This document shows, in pieces, positions 52,172 to 60,516 of a stretch of 64,000 bases of DNA (within the stretch, counting starts at the first letter, position 1; every line of letters starts with the position of its first letter). The position numbers and the translations under genes were made by a program. The stretch is from Micromonospora sp. NBC_00389 (lineage in GTDB: Bacteria; Actinomycetota; Actinomycetes; Mycobacteriales; Micromonosporaceae): contig NZ_CP107947.1 in NCBI RefSeq assembly GCF_036059255.1, positions 5,642,001 to 5,706,000 of the forward strand, written 5' to 3'. Below the pieces are notes generated by a model. That model was not told the DNA's origin, made no database searches, and worked only from the letters and a program-made list of their open reading frames with translations.

Positions 52172-52945
52172 TCACCGGGCCAGCCACTGGTCGTATCCGA
52201 GCTTGGCGACCAACGCCACCACCACGACCAGCAGCACCACCCGCACGAACCCCGACCCGCGGCGCAACGCCATCCGCGCCCCCAGCACCGCGCCGGCGAT
52301 GTTGCACACCGCCATGCCCGCCCCCAGCAGCCACCACACGTGCCCGGTCACCCCGAACACCACCAGCGCACCCAGGTTCGTGCCCGCGTTGACCACCTTC
52401 GCCATCGCCGAGCCGTGCACGAAGTCCGCGCCCACCAACGCGGTGAACGCCAGCACCAGGAACGTGCCAGTGCCCGGACCGATCAACCCGTCGTACAGCG
52501 CGATGCCGACCCCGGCCACGGCGACCACCGCCGCCACCCGCACCGTTGTCCGCCGCTGCGGCATCGCCACCACCCCCAGCCGGGGGCGCAGCAGCACGAA
52601 CAGCGCCACCGACACCAGCACCACCAACACCACCGGCCGGTACGCCGACGCCGGCACCGAGCCGGCCAGCGCGGCGCCCACCCCCGCGCTGAGCACCGCC
52701 AGCCCCGCCGCCGGCCCCGTCACCCGCCAGTCGATCTTGGTCCGGCGGGCGTACGTCGCCGCCGCCGTGGCGGTGCCGAAGATCGCCGCCAGCTTGTTGG
52801 TGCCCAGCGCCGTGGCCACCGGCAGGCCGGGCGCGGCCACCAGCAACGCCGGCAGCAGCAGCAACCCGCCGCCACCGACCACGGCATCGACCCAACCGGC
52901 CATCGCGGCGGCAGCGAGCAGGGTGGTCAGCGAAACGGGGTCCAC
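52172..52945 (-). CDS. TauE/SafE-family (sulfite/organosulfonate) membrane permease
   Basis: A 257-residue protein with eight hydrophobic helices in two repeats. LLAAAAMAGWVDAVVGGGGLLLLPALL (motif GxVDxxxGxGGG-like) and GLIGPGTGTFLVLAFTALVGADFVHGSAMAKVVN are the conserved half-signatures of the TauE/SafE family. Members export sulfite or sulfoacetate-type anions; the substrate here is unknown. Start is a GTG at 52945. It is ten bases upstream of the GNAT gene, in the same transcript. Confidence 0.87.
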   Translation of the reverse strand: MDPVSLTTLLAAAAMAGWVDAVVGGGGLLLLPALLVAAPGLPVATALGTNKLAAIFGTATAAATYARRTKIDWRVTGPAAGLAVLSAGVGAALAGSVPASAYRPVVLVVLVSVALFVLLRPRLGVVAMPQRRTTVRVAAVVAVAGVGIALYDGLIGPGTGTFLVLAFTALVGADFVHGSAMAKVVNAGTNLGALVVFGVTGHVWWLLGAGMAVCNIAGAVLGARMALRRGSGFVRVVLLVVVVALVAKLGYDQWLAR

Positions 52946-53020
52946 GGGCGGCCATTCTCCCCACCCCGGCCCACCCAGCCACCACCGAAGTGGCCAGCCT
53001 CACCCCAGCCCCGAGCGAGG

Positions 53021-53107
53021 TCAGCGACCCCGCGCCCTCCTCAGCCACACCCCCAACGCGCCAATCGCCACGAACACCAGGACCGAACACAGCAGCGCCT
53101 TGACCAC
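53021..53107 (-). CDS. Possible 28-residue single-helix membrane peptide
   Basis: A short open frame, GTG to TGA, encoding VVKALLCSVLVFVAIGALGV followed by WLRRARGR: one membrane helix and a basic tail. There is no clear ribosome-binding site, so it could be chance; the positive-inside topology pattern and the otherwise gene-free 197-base gap make it worth listing. Confidence 0.3.
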   Translation of the reverse strand: MVKALLCSVLVFVAIGALGVWLRRARGR

Positions 53108-53130
53108 CCGGCAACCCTGCCACGGGGACG

Positions 53131-53136
53131 TAAGGT
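53131..53136 (+). promoter_or_regulatory. Leaderless -10 box (TAAGGT)
   Basis: TAAGGT ends six bases before the GTG at 53143. The GGAG-like GCAGGAG there is too close to the start to act as an SD. Confidence 0.45.
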
Positions 53137-53142
53137 GCAGGA

Positions 53143-53922
53143 GTGCGCCTGGCCACCTTCAACCTGCTGCACGGACGATCCCTCACCGACGGGCTCGTCG
53201 ACCCCGACCGACTCACCGCCGCCGTCCGCGCCCTCGACGCCGACGTGCTGGCCCTGCAGGAGGTCGACCGCGACCAGAGCCGCAGCGGCAACCTCGACCT
53301 CACCGCCATCGCGGCCCGCGCCCTCGACGCACCCCACCACCGCTTCGCCGCCGCCGTCGTCGGCACCCCCGGCGAAAAATTCCGCCCCCTGCGCCACGAC
53401 GACGACGGCCACGGCGAACCCTGCTACGGCATCGGCCTGATCAGCCGACACCCGGTGCGCAGCTGGCAGGTCACCCGACTCAAGCCCGCACCCGTCCGCT
53501 CCCCGGTCTACGTCCCCGGCCCCGGCGGCGGCCTCATCCTGCTGCACGACGAACCCCGCGTCGTCCTCGCCGCCGTCCTGGACACCCCGCACGGCCCGCT
53601 CACCGTGGCCGCGACCCACCTGTCCTTCGTCCCCGGCTGGAACGCCCGCCAGCTACGCCAGACCATCCGCGCCCTGCGCGCGCTGCCCGGCCCCCGCGTC
53701 CTGCTCGGCGACCTCAACCTGCCCGCCGGCCCGGCCCGACTCATCTCCGGCTGGCGCCCACTGGGCCGCCGCCCGACCTACCCGTCCGGGCAACCCCGCG
53801 TCCAACTGGACCACATCCTCGCCGACCGGCAGGCCCTCGACCAGCTCCCACCGGTACGGGCCGTCACCGCGCCGCTGTCCACCATCTCCGACCACCGCCC
53901 CCTGCTGGTCGACCTCGGCTGA
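53143..53922 (+). CDS. Endonuclease/exonuclease/phosphatase-fold protein
   Basis: A 259-residue protein of the DNase I-like superfamily. The motif order is TFNLLHG (Asn ligand), LALQEVD (Glu ligand), THLSFVPGWNARQLRQ, LLGDLNLPA (Asp and Asn), QLDHILAD, and ISDHRPLLVDL (catalytic Asp-His pair). Substrates of the family range from DNA to phosphoinositides and sphingolipids; nothing in the sequence fixes which. GTG start with a leaderless-type promoter. Confidence 0.87.
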   Translation: MRLATFNLLHGRSLTDGLVDPDRLTAAVRALDADVLALQEVDRDQSRSGNLDLTAIAARALDAPHHRFAAAVVGTPGEKFRPLRHDDDGHGEPCYGIGLISRHPVRSWQVTRLKPAPVRSPVYVPGPGGGLILLHDEPRVVLAAVLDTPHGPLTVAATHLSFVPGWNARQLRQTIRALRALPGPRVLLGDLNLPAGPARLISGWRPLGRRPTYPSGQPRVQLDHILADRQALDQLPPVRAVTAPLSTISDHRPLLVDLG

Positions 53923-54044
53923 AACGGGTCAACCCAGACCACCCGGCGTGGCTGAGTCGCAAGATTCCCTCAAGATCATTGCATCGACGATCTCCGACGA
54001 TCATGCTGAGCGAGCCGTGCCACGATCAACCAGTCGGAGGCCAC

Positions 54045-56153
54045 ATGAGACGCCAGCGACCCACCGTCATTGCCATATCCACACTTCTCGCTGTCACCCT
54101 TGCCATCGCACCCACCCCCGCCAACGCGCAGAGTGCCGCGGAACCGAACCAGGTCGCCGCCCTCACCGTCCGCCAGGCTGACGGGTACGCCACCCTCGCC
54201 TGGCAACCGGTCGACGGCGCGACCGACTACCAGATCGAACGCACCGCCGTCGACGCCAACGGCACCCCCACCGGCGCACCGACCATCGTCGGTATCTGGC
54301 GCCCCAACCGCCAGATCAACCAACAGTCACCCACCTTCGCCGACTCCGGATTCAACCCCGGAGACACGTTCCAATGGCGGGTACGCGCCCGCGCCGGCAC
54401 CACCGAACAGCCCTACTCCGACCCGGTCGTCGCCACCACCACCGCACCCTGGGGTAACCCCGGAACCGCGGGCGAGCAACTGCGCACCCAGTGGGAGACC
54501 GCCCACGCCGCGCAGTACACCAGCGACACCGACGAGTACGCCTACACCGCCGCCGTCGACGCCCTCAGCGACCGGGTCCGCGTCGTCGAGCTCGGCCGCA
54601 CCGTCCAGAACCGACCCATCAACATGATGGTCATCGGCTACCCCACCCCGGCGGCCACCCCGGCGGCCGTCGCCGCCACCGCACCCGTGGCCATCAACTG
54701 CAACGTGCACGGCAACGAACCGGGCGACCGCGAAGCCTGCCTCATCATGGCCCGGCAACTCGCCTTCAGCACCGACCCCCGGATCACGGACCTGCTCAGC
54801 CGCACCAACGTCCTGATCGTCCCCACCATCAACGGTGACGGCCGGGCAGCCAACACCCGCGGCAACTCCACCGGCCAGGACCTCAACCGGGACTACTCGC
54901 TGATCCGCCAGCCGGAGACCGCCGCGTACATCAAGATGGTCCGCGACTACCGACCCGTCGCCGGCTACGACGGCCACGAGTTCGGCAACTCCCGCGCGGG
55001 TGACCTGCCGATGCTGCCGCCCCGCCACCAGAACGTCGCCCAGCCCATCTTCGACCAGTCCCAGGACATGATCGAAGGCCACATGTACGCCAAGGGCGCC
55101 GAAGCCGGCTGGTGGGCCTGCCCCTACGGCTGTGAAGGCGGCGGCAACGTCGGCCTCAGCGAGGAAACCATCCTGCGGAACACCCTCGGGCTCAAGAACG
55201 TCGCCAACTCCCTGCTGGAACTGCGTAGCTCCGGCGGACAGACCCGACCCGACGAGGGCAACACCGCCAACAACCGGCGCCGCAAGACCTACTCCGCCCT
55301 GTGGACCTTCCACCAGTTCCTCGACTACCACCGGGCCGACCGCGGCGAGATCCTCGACGCTCGCGCCGAGTCCATCGAGATCCAGGCCGCCAACACCGGC
55401 CGCCTCGTCTTCCGCGGCTCCCGGCCGATCCCCGCCCACCCCGCCCCGCACCCGGGCGACAGCCCGCCGCCGCTCGACGCACCCCGCGCCGACCTCATCC
55501 TCGACAACGCGCCGTGCGCCTACAAGCTCACCGACGAGCAGTACAACGGGGCACGCACCGACGGACCAGGCGGCGTGGGCACCACCGTCGCGCAACGCAT
55601 CGCCGCACACGGCTGGAAGGTCATCAAGACCGGCGACGGCTACTACGTACCCCTCAACCAGCCCGAACGCGGCCTCATCCCGCTGCTGCTCGACACCAAG
55701 GGCGTGGAGAAGCTGACCGACGGCGAACGCATCTACCCGACCCTCACCGGCCGACGTAACGGACCGCTGGTCGTCTCCGGCTTCACCTGCGCCGCCGACG
55801 CCACCATCGACGGCCCGGTTACCGTCCGGGCGGGCGCGGCACTCGTCGCGACCGGAACCACCATCAGCGGCCCGATCAGCGCCACCCGCGCCGCCGGCGT
55901 CCTCCTCGCCGACAGCACCATCAACGGCCCGGTCCAGATCGCGGACACCACCGATGCGATCTCCATCATCGACGTCACGATCGCCGGCCCGGTCAGCCTG
56001 TCCGGTAACACCACCGGCACCGACGCACCCCTGCTGGCCGGCAGCACCATCCGCGGCCCGCTCAGCTGCACCGCAAACAGCCCCGCCCCGATCAACCTCG
56101 GCGTCGCCAACACCGTGCACGGTCCACGCACCACCCAGTGCGCGGCACTGTGA
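54045..56153 (+). CDS. Secreted M14 zinc carboxypeptidase with C-terminal 'ISGP' repeats
   Basis: A 702-residue extracellular protein: signal peptide (about 1-29, cleavage near ANAQS), fibronectin-III-like domain (VAALTVRQADGYATLAWQPVDGATDYQIERT), then an M14 peptidase domain. The zinc ligands are expected from NVHGNEPGDREA (His-x2-Glu), and GYDGHEFG carries the later His; substrate-binding NTRGNSTGQDLNRDY is also present. After the peptidase comes a stretch of five repeated units of about 20-24 residues, each beginning T-I-x-G-P (from about residue 586), which would fold as a small right-handed beta-helix. CGGAGG precedes the ATG. Likely a wall-associated or secreted exopeptidase. Confidence 0.87.
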   Translation: MRRQRPTVIAISTLLAVTLAIAPTPANAQSAAEPNQVAALTVRQADGYATLAWQPVDGATDYQIERTAVDANGTPTGAPTIVGIWRPNRQINQQSPTFADSGFNPGDTFQWRVRARAGTTEQPYSDPVVATTTAPWGNPGTAGEQLRTQWETAHAAQYTSDTDEYAYTAAVDALSDRVRVVELGRTVQNRPINMMVIGYPTPAATPAAVAATAPVAINCNVHGNEPGDREACLIMARQLAFSTDPRITDLLSRTNVLIVPTINGDGRAANTRGNSTGQDLNRDYSLIRQPETAAYIKMVRDYRPVAGYDGHEFGNSRAGDLPMLPPRHQNVAQPIFDQSQDMIEGHMYAKGAEAGWWACPYGCEGGGNVGLSEETILRNTLGLKNVANSLLELRSSGGQTRPDEGNTANNRRRKTYSALWTFHQFLDYHRADRGEILDARAESIEIQAANTGRLVFRGSRPIPAHPAPHPGDSPPPLDAPRADLILDNAPCAYKLTDEQYNGARTDGPGGVGTTVAQRIAAHGWKVIKTGDGYYVPLNQPERGLIPLLLDTKGVEKLTDGERIYPTLTGRRNGPLVVSGFTCAADATIDGPVTVRAGAALVATGTTISGPISATRAAGVLLADSTINGPVQIADTTDAISIIDVTIAGPVSLSGNTTGTDAPLLAGSTIRGPLSCTANSPAPINLGVANTVHGPRTTQCAAL

Positions 56154-56176
56154 CCGCCAGCTAGCCGAACCAGCGT

Positions 56177-56215
56177 GCCGGCGGCACGGGCACCACGCCC
56201 GTGCCGCCGGCACAC
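56177..56215 (+). terminator. Terminator after the carboxypeptidase gene
   Basis: A perfect 17-bp stem (GTGCCGGCGGCACGGGC at 56177-56193 with its complement at 56199-56215) and a 5-base loop. Confidence 0.85.
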
Positions 56216-56249
56216 CCCATCCACCCAACCCCGACCTGTGGAGACCGCC

Positions 56250-56906
56250 GTGTCGCACCCCGCCTCACCGAACGGCACCCCACCGCGGCACCCCCGGCTC
56301 CTCCGGCTTCTCGTGCCGGCCCTGCTGCTGGCCGTCACCGCATGCACGGGCGCCCCCGCCGCTCCCCGCGCGGACGCGGCACCCCAGGTCACCGGACCGC
56401 TGTGCGCCGCCCTGCCCACCGGCACCGAACCCGGAAACCCGACCTTCCTCGCCGGCCAACCCGTCGACCAGGCGCTGCGGTGGATCCCCACCCTCACCAC
56501 CTTCGAAGCGGCCCTGCGCACCAGCGGCGTCCTCACCGACCTGCCCACCGGCACCGGCGTCACCATGCTGGCGCCCTCCGACGACGCCTTCGCCGCCAAG
56601 TTCTCCGAGGACAACTGGGACGACCTGATGGTCCGCCACACCGACCAGCTGCGCACCCTGCTCAAAGCACACCTGATCGCGGGAGCCCACCGAGTCGACG
56701 ACCTGGTGAACGCCGGCACCGCAACCACCCTCGACGGCACCACCGTCACCATCACCCGCACCGGCCCCACCGTCCGGCTCGCCGACCGCGCCGACGCCGT
56801 ATGCGCCGACTACCAGGCCACCAACAACACCCGGATCCACATCATCAACGCGGTACTCGGCACACTGCCCACCACCGCCAACGACAGCGACCAACGGGCC
56901 CACTGA
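56250..56906 (+). CDS. Fasciclin-domain lipoprotein
   Basis: A 218-residue protein with a lipoprotein signal (LLVPALLLAVTACTGAP; lipobox VTAC, Cys about 33). One fasciclin (FAS1) domain follows: TLTTFEAALRTSGVLTDLPTGTGVTMLAPSDDAFA ... LLKAHLIAG ... IHIINAVLGTLP. Related to the mycobacterial MPT70/MPT83 group. FAS1 domains mediate adhesion. GTG start with GGAG at 56240-56243. It ends six bases from the convergent recombinase gene. Confidence 0.85.
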   Translation: MSHPASPNGTPPRHPRLLRLLVPALLLAVTACTGAPAAPRADAAPQVTGPLCAALPTGTEPGNPTFLAGQPVDQALRWIPTLTTFEAALRTSGVLTDLPTGTGVTMLAPSDDAFAAKFSEDNWDDLMVRHTDQLRTLLKAHLIAGAHRVDDLVNAGTATTLDGTTVTITRTGPTVRLADRADAVCADYQATNNTRIHIINAVLGTLPTTANDSDQRAH

Positions 56907-56912
56907 CCGCAC

Positions 56913-57926
56913 TCACCGCGCCGCGGCCGCCTGGTCGGCCGGTACGAGCGCGGCCAGGGCGCGGTTGGTCCGGTTGGCCCGCACCGCGTCGCGCTGCTGC
57001 CCGGCCGTCACCTCGATGTACGTCTGCGACGACGCCAAAGACGCGTGCCCCAGCAACCGCATGATCTCCGCAGCACTCGCCCCGTCCTCGGCCAGCCGGG
57101 TGGCGAACGTGTGCCGAAGCGCGTGCAACCGCGCCCCACGCGGCACCCGGTCACCGATGCCCGCCCGCCGGTAACACGACTCCACCAGGTACTGGAGCCC
57201 GCCGCGGCGCAGCGGCTCGCCGTGCCGGTCCACCAGCAACGCCGAGTCGGGGCGTACCGACCGCGACCCGAAGCGCCGGGCCCGACTGTCCAGGTAGTCC
57301 ACCAGCACCCGGTCCAGGTCGGCCTCGATCGGCACCACCCGTGGCCGCCCGCCCTTGCCGGCCACCTCGACCCGCCGTTCACCGGGCCGACCGGCCAGCG
57401 AGCTGACCCGCAGCGCGAGCAGCTCCGACAGGCGCAGCCCGGCACAGAGCGCCACCGCCAGCACCGCCACATCCCGCTGCGGCCACGGGTCGCGCTGCCG
57501 GCCGTCGTCGCGCGCGGCCGAGGCGAGCAGCAGCTCGGGGGTGTCGGCGCCGCGCAACGGCTTCGGCTGGGGGAGTAGTGCCCGGGGGCGGCCGACGGCC
57601 GGCATCGGATTGCCCGCCACCACCCCATCGGCCACCAGGAACGTGAAGAAGCTGTTCCAGGTGGACCAGGCCCGGTGCACCGACGCTGCGGCCCGGGGTG
57701 CGGCGAACCGGGCGAAGGCCGCCCGCATCACCCGGGGGGAGAGGTCGGTGATCAACAGTGTCTCGTGGGGGAGGGGAGCGGTGTCATCCTCGGCAACCAG
57801 GGCAGCCACCGCGTGCAGGTCCCGCCGGTACGCGGCGAGAGTGTGGGGGGAGGGCTTGCGAGTCGCCCGGGCGATCAGGAACTCCTCGATCAAAGCCATG
57901 AGCGATTCGTCCTGTTTGTGCTGCAT
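56913..57926 (-). CDS. Tyrosine recombinase, XerC/D-like
   Basis: A 337-residue integrase-superfamily protein. The N-terminal SAM-like (core-binding) domain covers about residues 8-105. The catalytic domain has all active-site residues: Arg165 (GLRLSELLALR), Lys191 (GKGGRPRVVPI), His268 and Arg271 (LHALRHTFATRL), His294 (LLGHASL) and Tyr303 (SSQTYIEV). It is slightly longer than XerC/XerD (about 300). Its ATG (57924-57926) lies within the left arm of a dif-like site, with CATAAT seven bases upstream as a leaderless -10 box, so it may repress itself. No other phage or conjugation genes are near. It could be a Xer protein, an integrase of a lost element, or a dedicated recombinase. Confidence 0.85.
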   Translation of the reverse strand: MQHKQDESLMALIEEFLIARATRKPSPHTLAAYRRDLHAVAALVAEDDTAPLPHETLLITDLSPRVMRAAFARFAAPRAAASVHRAWSTWNSFFTFLVADGVVAGNPMPAVGRPRALLPQPKPLRGADTPELLLASAARDDGRQRDPWPQRDVAVLAVALCAGLRLSELLALRVSSLAGRPGERRVEVAGKGGRPRVVPIEADLDRVLVDYLDSRARRFGSRSVRPDSALLVDRHGEPLRRGGLQYLVESCYRRAGIGDRVPRGARLHALRHTFATRLAEDGASAAEIMRLLGHASLASSQTYIEVTAGQQRDAVRANRTNRALAALVPADQAAAAR

Positions 57927-57944
57927 AAGGGATATTATGCAGCA
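57919..57944. promoter_or_regulatory. dif-like recombination site overlapping the recombinase start codon
   Basis: TGCTGCATAA and TTATGCAGCA form a perfect 10-bp inverted repeat around a 6-base spacer GGGATA. The CATAA-N6-TTATG core is the geometry of Xer/dif sites (two recombinase-binding arms, six-base exchange region). The left arm contains the recombinase ATG and the right arm its presumed -10 box. Confidence 0.6.
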
Positions 57945-58120
57945 TTTTCGGGTTTCCCGGCAAGGGGAGAAGAGGGGAGAGCGGGGCCAACGCGGCTCCA
58001 GCCGTCGTCTTGGTGGTCGCTGTCGCCCCGGGCCGCCCGGGGGCATGAGCGGGTCGCCCAGACGTAGTCCGCAGCGGAAACGGCTTGACCGTACGGCCGT
58101 CACCGGGGCGCACTGGGCCC

Positions 58121-59035
58121 ATGAGCAGCGGCGATCTCGGCCAGCGGCTGGCCTGCGTCCAGCGATCGTGGACCCCTCAACAGCGCCTGCACGTTGGCAA
58201 TGTCGCCTGGGCCGGTGCCCACGGGGACGGCAGCCCGGTCCCGGATGCCACCCTTGGCTGGGGCGATCCGCTGGTGGGGTTCGCCGACGTGTGGCATCCG
58301 GCAGTGTCAGGCGAGCCGGCACAGGCCTCCCTGCACATGGGACCGGCCTCGACCGCCGCGCAGCGGGCCGCCGCGGTAGACGAGCTGCTTGACCTGGCAC
58401 CCCACGTCAGCGTCGAGGTGTCCCGGGCGGACGTGGGCCTCATTCGAGCCTTGGCCGAGCGTGGCTTTCGTAGCGCCGACGCGCCCTGGTTCGTGCAGCT
58501 GTGGCGTGACCTGACGCAGCTTGCCGACCTGCAGGCGCGCACCGACGTCAACGGGTACACCATCCGTGCTGTCCGCGACGATGAGCTAGCCGAGCGGGTC
58601 GACGTGCACCGCCGGTGCTGGGCGCCGGCGAGGATCAAGGAGATGCTGGGCCTGCCGGTGACCGGTACCGAGCCCGGGTCGAGCTTTTCGCTCGACAAGC
58701 ATCGTGCCGTGACGGCCTCGCCGGTCTACCGCGCCGAGCTGGATGTGGTGGCGGTCGCCGCGGACGGTTCGTTCGCGGCCTTCGGGTTGGCCTGGCTGGA
58801 CCTCGAAGCTGGATGTGTGCTCGTCGAACCGGTCGGGACCGACCCGGACCACGGCAAGCGCGGCCTGGCGGGTGCGCTCTGCACGAAGATCTTCCAGGTG
58901 GCCCGTGACCTCGGGGCTACCCAGGCGATCGTCGGCCCTCGTGGCGACGACGGCTACCCGGTCCCGCGCCGGCTCTACGCCGGGCTTGGGATGCACGAGG
59001 TGACGCAGTTCGTTCCCATGTCCACATCGCCATGA
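58121..59035 (+). CDS. GNAT-family acetyltransferase
   Basis: A 304-residue protein. The second half holds a GNAT domain: YTIRAVRDDELAERVDVHRRCW, FGLAWLDLEAGCVLVEPVGTDPDHGKRGLAGALC (acetyl-CoA loop D-x-x-x-G/R-x-G-L), YAGLGMHEVTQFVPM. The N-terminal half (about residues 1-145) reads like a degenerate second GNAT domain, as in mycothiol synthase-type proteins. It lies between the dif-like site in the recombinase gene and the dif candidate at 59079. Substrate unknown. Confidence 0.78.
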   Translation: MSSGDLGQRLACVQRSWTPQQRLHVGNVAWAGAHGDGSPVPDATLGWGDPLVGFADVWHPAVSGEPAQASLHMGPASTAAQRAAAVDELLDLAPHVSVEVSRADVGLIRALAERGFRSADAPWFVQLWRDLTQLADLQARTDVNGYTIRAVRDDELAERVDVHRRCWAPARIKEMLGLPVTGTEPGSSFSLDKHRAVTASPVYRAELDVVAVAADGSFAAFGLAWLDLEAGCVLVEPVGTDPDHGKRGLAGALCTKIFQVARDLGATQAIVGPRGDDGYPVPRRLYAGLGMHEVTQFVPMSTSP

Positions 59036-59078
59036 GGTCGCTGTTCGGCCCCGACCGAGGGGACGCCCAGATCGCTTT

Positions 59079-59106
59079 ACTTTACATAATGTGCATTATC
59101 GAATCA
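59079..59106. other. Candidate chromosomal dif site
   Basis: 28 bases with the core CATAATGTGCATTATCG in a 72% G+C setting. The left arm ACTTTACATAA (59079-59089) resembles the XerD-binding arm of known dif sites; the six-base centre is TGTGCA, and the right arm begins TTATCG as I recall for actinobacterial dif. The outer part of the right arm agrees less well. The 201-base gap to the next gene otherwise shows only an SD at its end. Confidence 0.6.
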
Positions 59107-59236
59107 GTCGTGCTGGGCTGGCGGGAGCCGCGTCGCGCGCCGGACGTCACCCTGTGGCACCGGGACGGTGACTACCGGTACGGACATCGATGTGCTTTGG
59201 TGAGCACACACCACAACACACCGCCTGGGAGCACAG

Positions 59237-60301
59237 ATGATCAGGATTGCTCGGAGCAGCGTCCTGGCCGTCCTCACCGCCGCCGCCCTCACCGCGACGC
59301 TGGGGCTGCCCGACGTCGTCACGGCCGCGCCGAACCCCAGGAAAGTCCGGGTCTGCGCGCTGCGACCGCTGCCGCTGCCGGCCGATCTGAACGGTTACGC
59401 CCGGGTGGTCGACCCGACCGGTCGGTTCACCGCCGGCGTCGGCTACCGGGTCACCGACGACGACCGCCACCCGCTGCTGCTGCTCTGGGACGGCCTGGCG
59501 CGCCGGGACGGCCCCCCGCGCCGGCCGCTGGTCTGGGACGAGCCGCGCCTCACCATCGTCCCGACAGAGGCGGAGCTTCAACTCGCGAGCATCAACCGGC
59601 ACGGCGTCATCATCGGCAGCGGTTTCGTCGACAACTCCCACCGGCCGTGGCGCTACCGCGACGGCCAGCTGGAGTGGCTACCCATCCCGCCGACGGTCTC
59701 CGGCGCCTCGGCGCAGGGCATCAACTCCCGCGGCGACATCGTCGGCAGCGGCGCCGTCGAGGAGACCGAGACGTCCCTGCCGCTGCTCTGGCCAGCGGAC
59801 CGGCCGGGTGCCGTCGAGGTGATCGACGCCCCGCCCAACGCCGGCGCGACGGAGATCCTCGACGACGGCACCATCGTCGGCAGCACGGGAGCCTCGGGCG
59901 GTTCCCTGAGCTCCGGCTGGGTACGCCGCCCGGACGGAACGACCGTCCTGCTCACCGCGCCCGGTGCCCGGTGGTCCACTGTCTTCGCAGCCCAGGGAGA
60001 CTGGGCGGTCGGCAGAATCGGCGCCGGCAGCCCGTACGAGGACAGCACCTCGGTGCGCTGGAACCTGCGGACCGGGCTGGCGGTCGCGGTCAACCCCGCG
60101 CTGGGGCCCGCATCCGACGTCAACGCCCGAGGCACGGTGCTCGGCGACCGAGCGGTCGACCACGACGGCCGCATCGTCCCGCTGCGCGGCGCCATCCCCG
60201 ACGTCCTGATCATCTTCGGCTGGGCGATCGCCGACGACGGCACGGTCGTGGGCTCCACCAACGGCACCCGGCTCCGCCCGGCGCGCTGGATCGGCTGCTG
60301 A
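59237..60301 (+). CDS. Secreted HAF-repeat protein
   Basis: A 354-residue exported protein: signal peptide (about 1-31, SSVLAVLTAAALTATLGLPDVVTAAP), then repeated motifs of the type 'A-x-x-I-N-x-x-G-x-I-V-G-S' (for example SINRHGVIIGSG, GINSRGDIVGSG, EILDDGTIVGST, DVNARGTVLGDR, AIADDGTVVGST), which form a beta-propeller-like series. Function unknown; such proteins are common surface or secreted proteins in actinomycetes. ATG with GGGAG six bases upstream. Cysteines are few. Confidence 0.75.
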   Translation: MIRIARSSVLAVLTAAALTATLGLPDVVTAAPNPRKVRVCALRPLPLPADLNGYARVVDPTGRFTAGVGYRVTDDDRHPLLLLWDGLARRDGPPRRPLVWDEPRLTIVPTEAELQLASINRHGVIIGSGFVDNSHRPWRYRDGQLEWLPIPPTVSGASAQGINSRGDIVGSGAVEETETSLPLLWPADRPGAVEVIDAPPNAGATEILDDGTIVGSTGASGGSLSSGWVRRPDGTTVLLTAPGARWSTVFAAQGDWAVGRIGAGSPYEDSTSVRWNLRTGLAVAVNPALGPASDVNARGTVLGDRAVDHDGRIVPLRGAIPDVLIIFGWAIADDGTVVGSTNGTRLRPARWIGC

Positions 60302-60504
60302 CGATCCGGATCACCTGTCTCCCGCCCCGGGCCGAAACGACTCGCGGCGGATGCGAGGCTGCGGGCGACCACACTGGCGCAGATCGACACAGATAGACGT
60401 CCTTGCCAGGGCGGTCCCCCGGGTGGTCGGGGTTCCCCGGGTCTTGTACCAGGTCCGGATTGACGGCTGGCGCATCGACGACAGTGTTGAAGTTCGATGC
60501 GGGC

Positions 60505-60510
60505 TAGCCT
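60505..60510 (+). promoter_or_regulatory. Leaderless -10 box (TAGCCT) of the unknown cluster
   Basis: TAGCCT ends six bases before the ATG at 60517 with no SD present, so the three-gene cluster probably starts with a leaderless mRNA. Confidence 0.45.
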
Positions 60511-60516
60511 CCAGCC

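Noticed and set aside
52203..54044. N-terminal 600-codon extension of the carboxypeptidase
   Set aside because: It is the shadow of the TauE-type gene and of the nuclease/phosphatase gene. The signal peptide and SD place the start at 54045.
56913..59106. Integrated phage or conjugative element
   Set aside because: Only a recombinase is present; no excisionase, replication, structural or transfer genes, no tRNA target and no direct-repeat boundaries.
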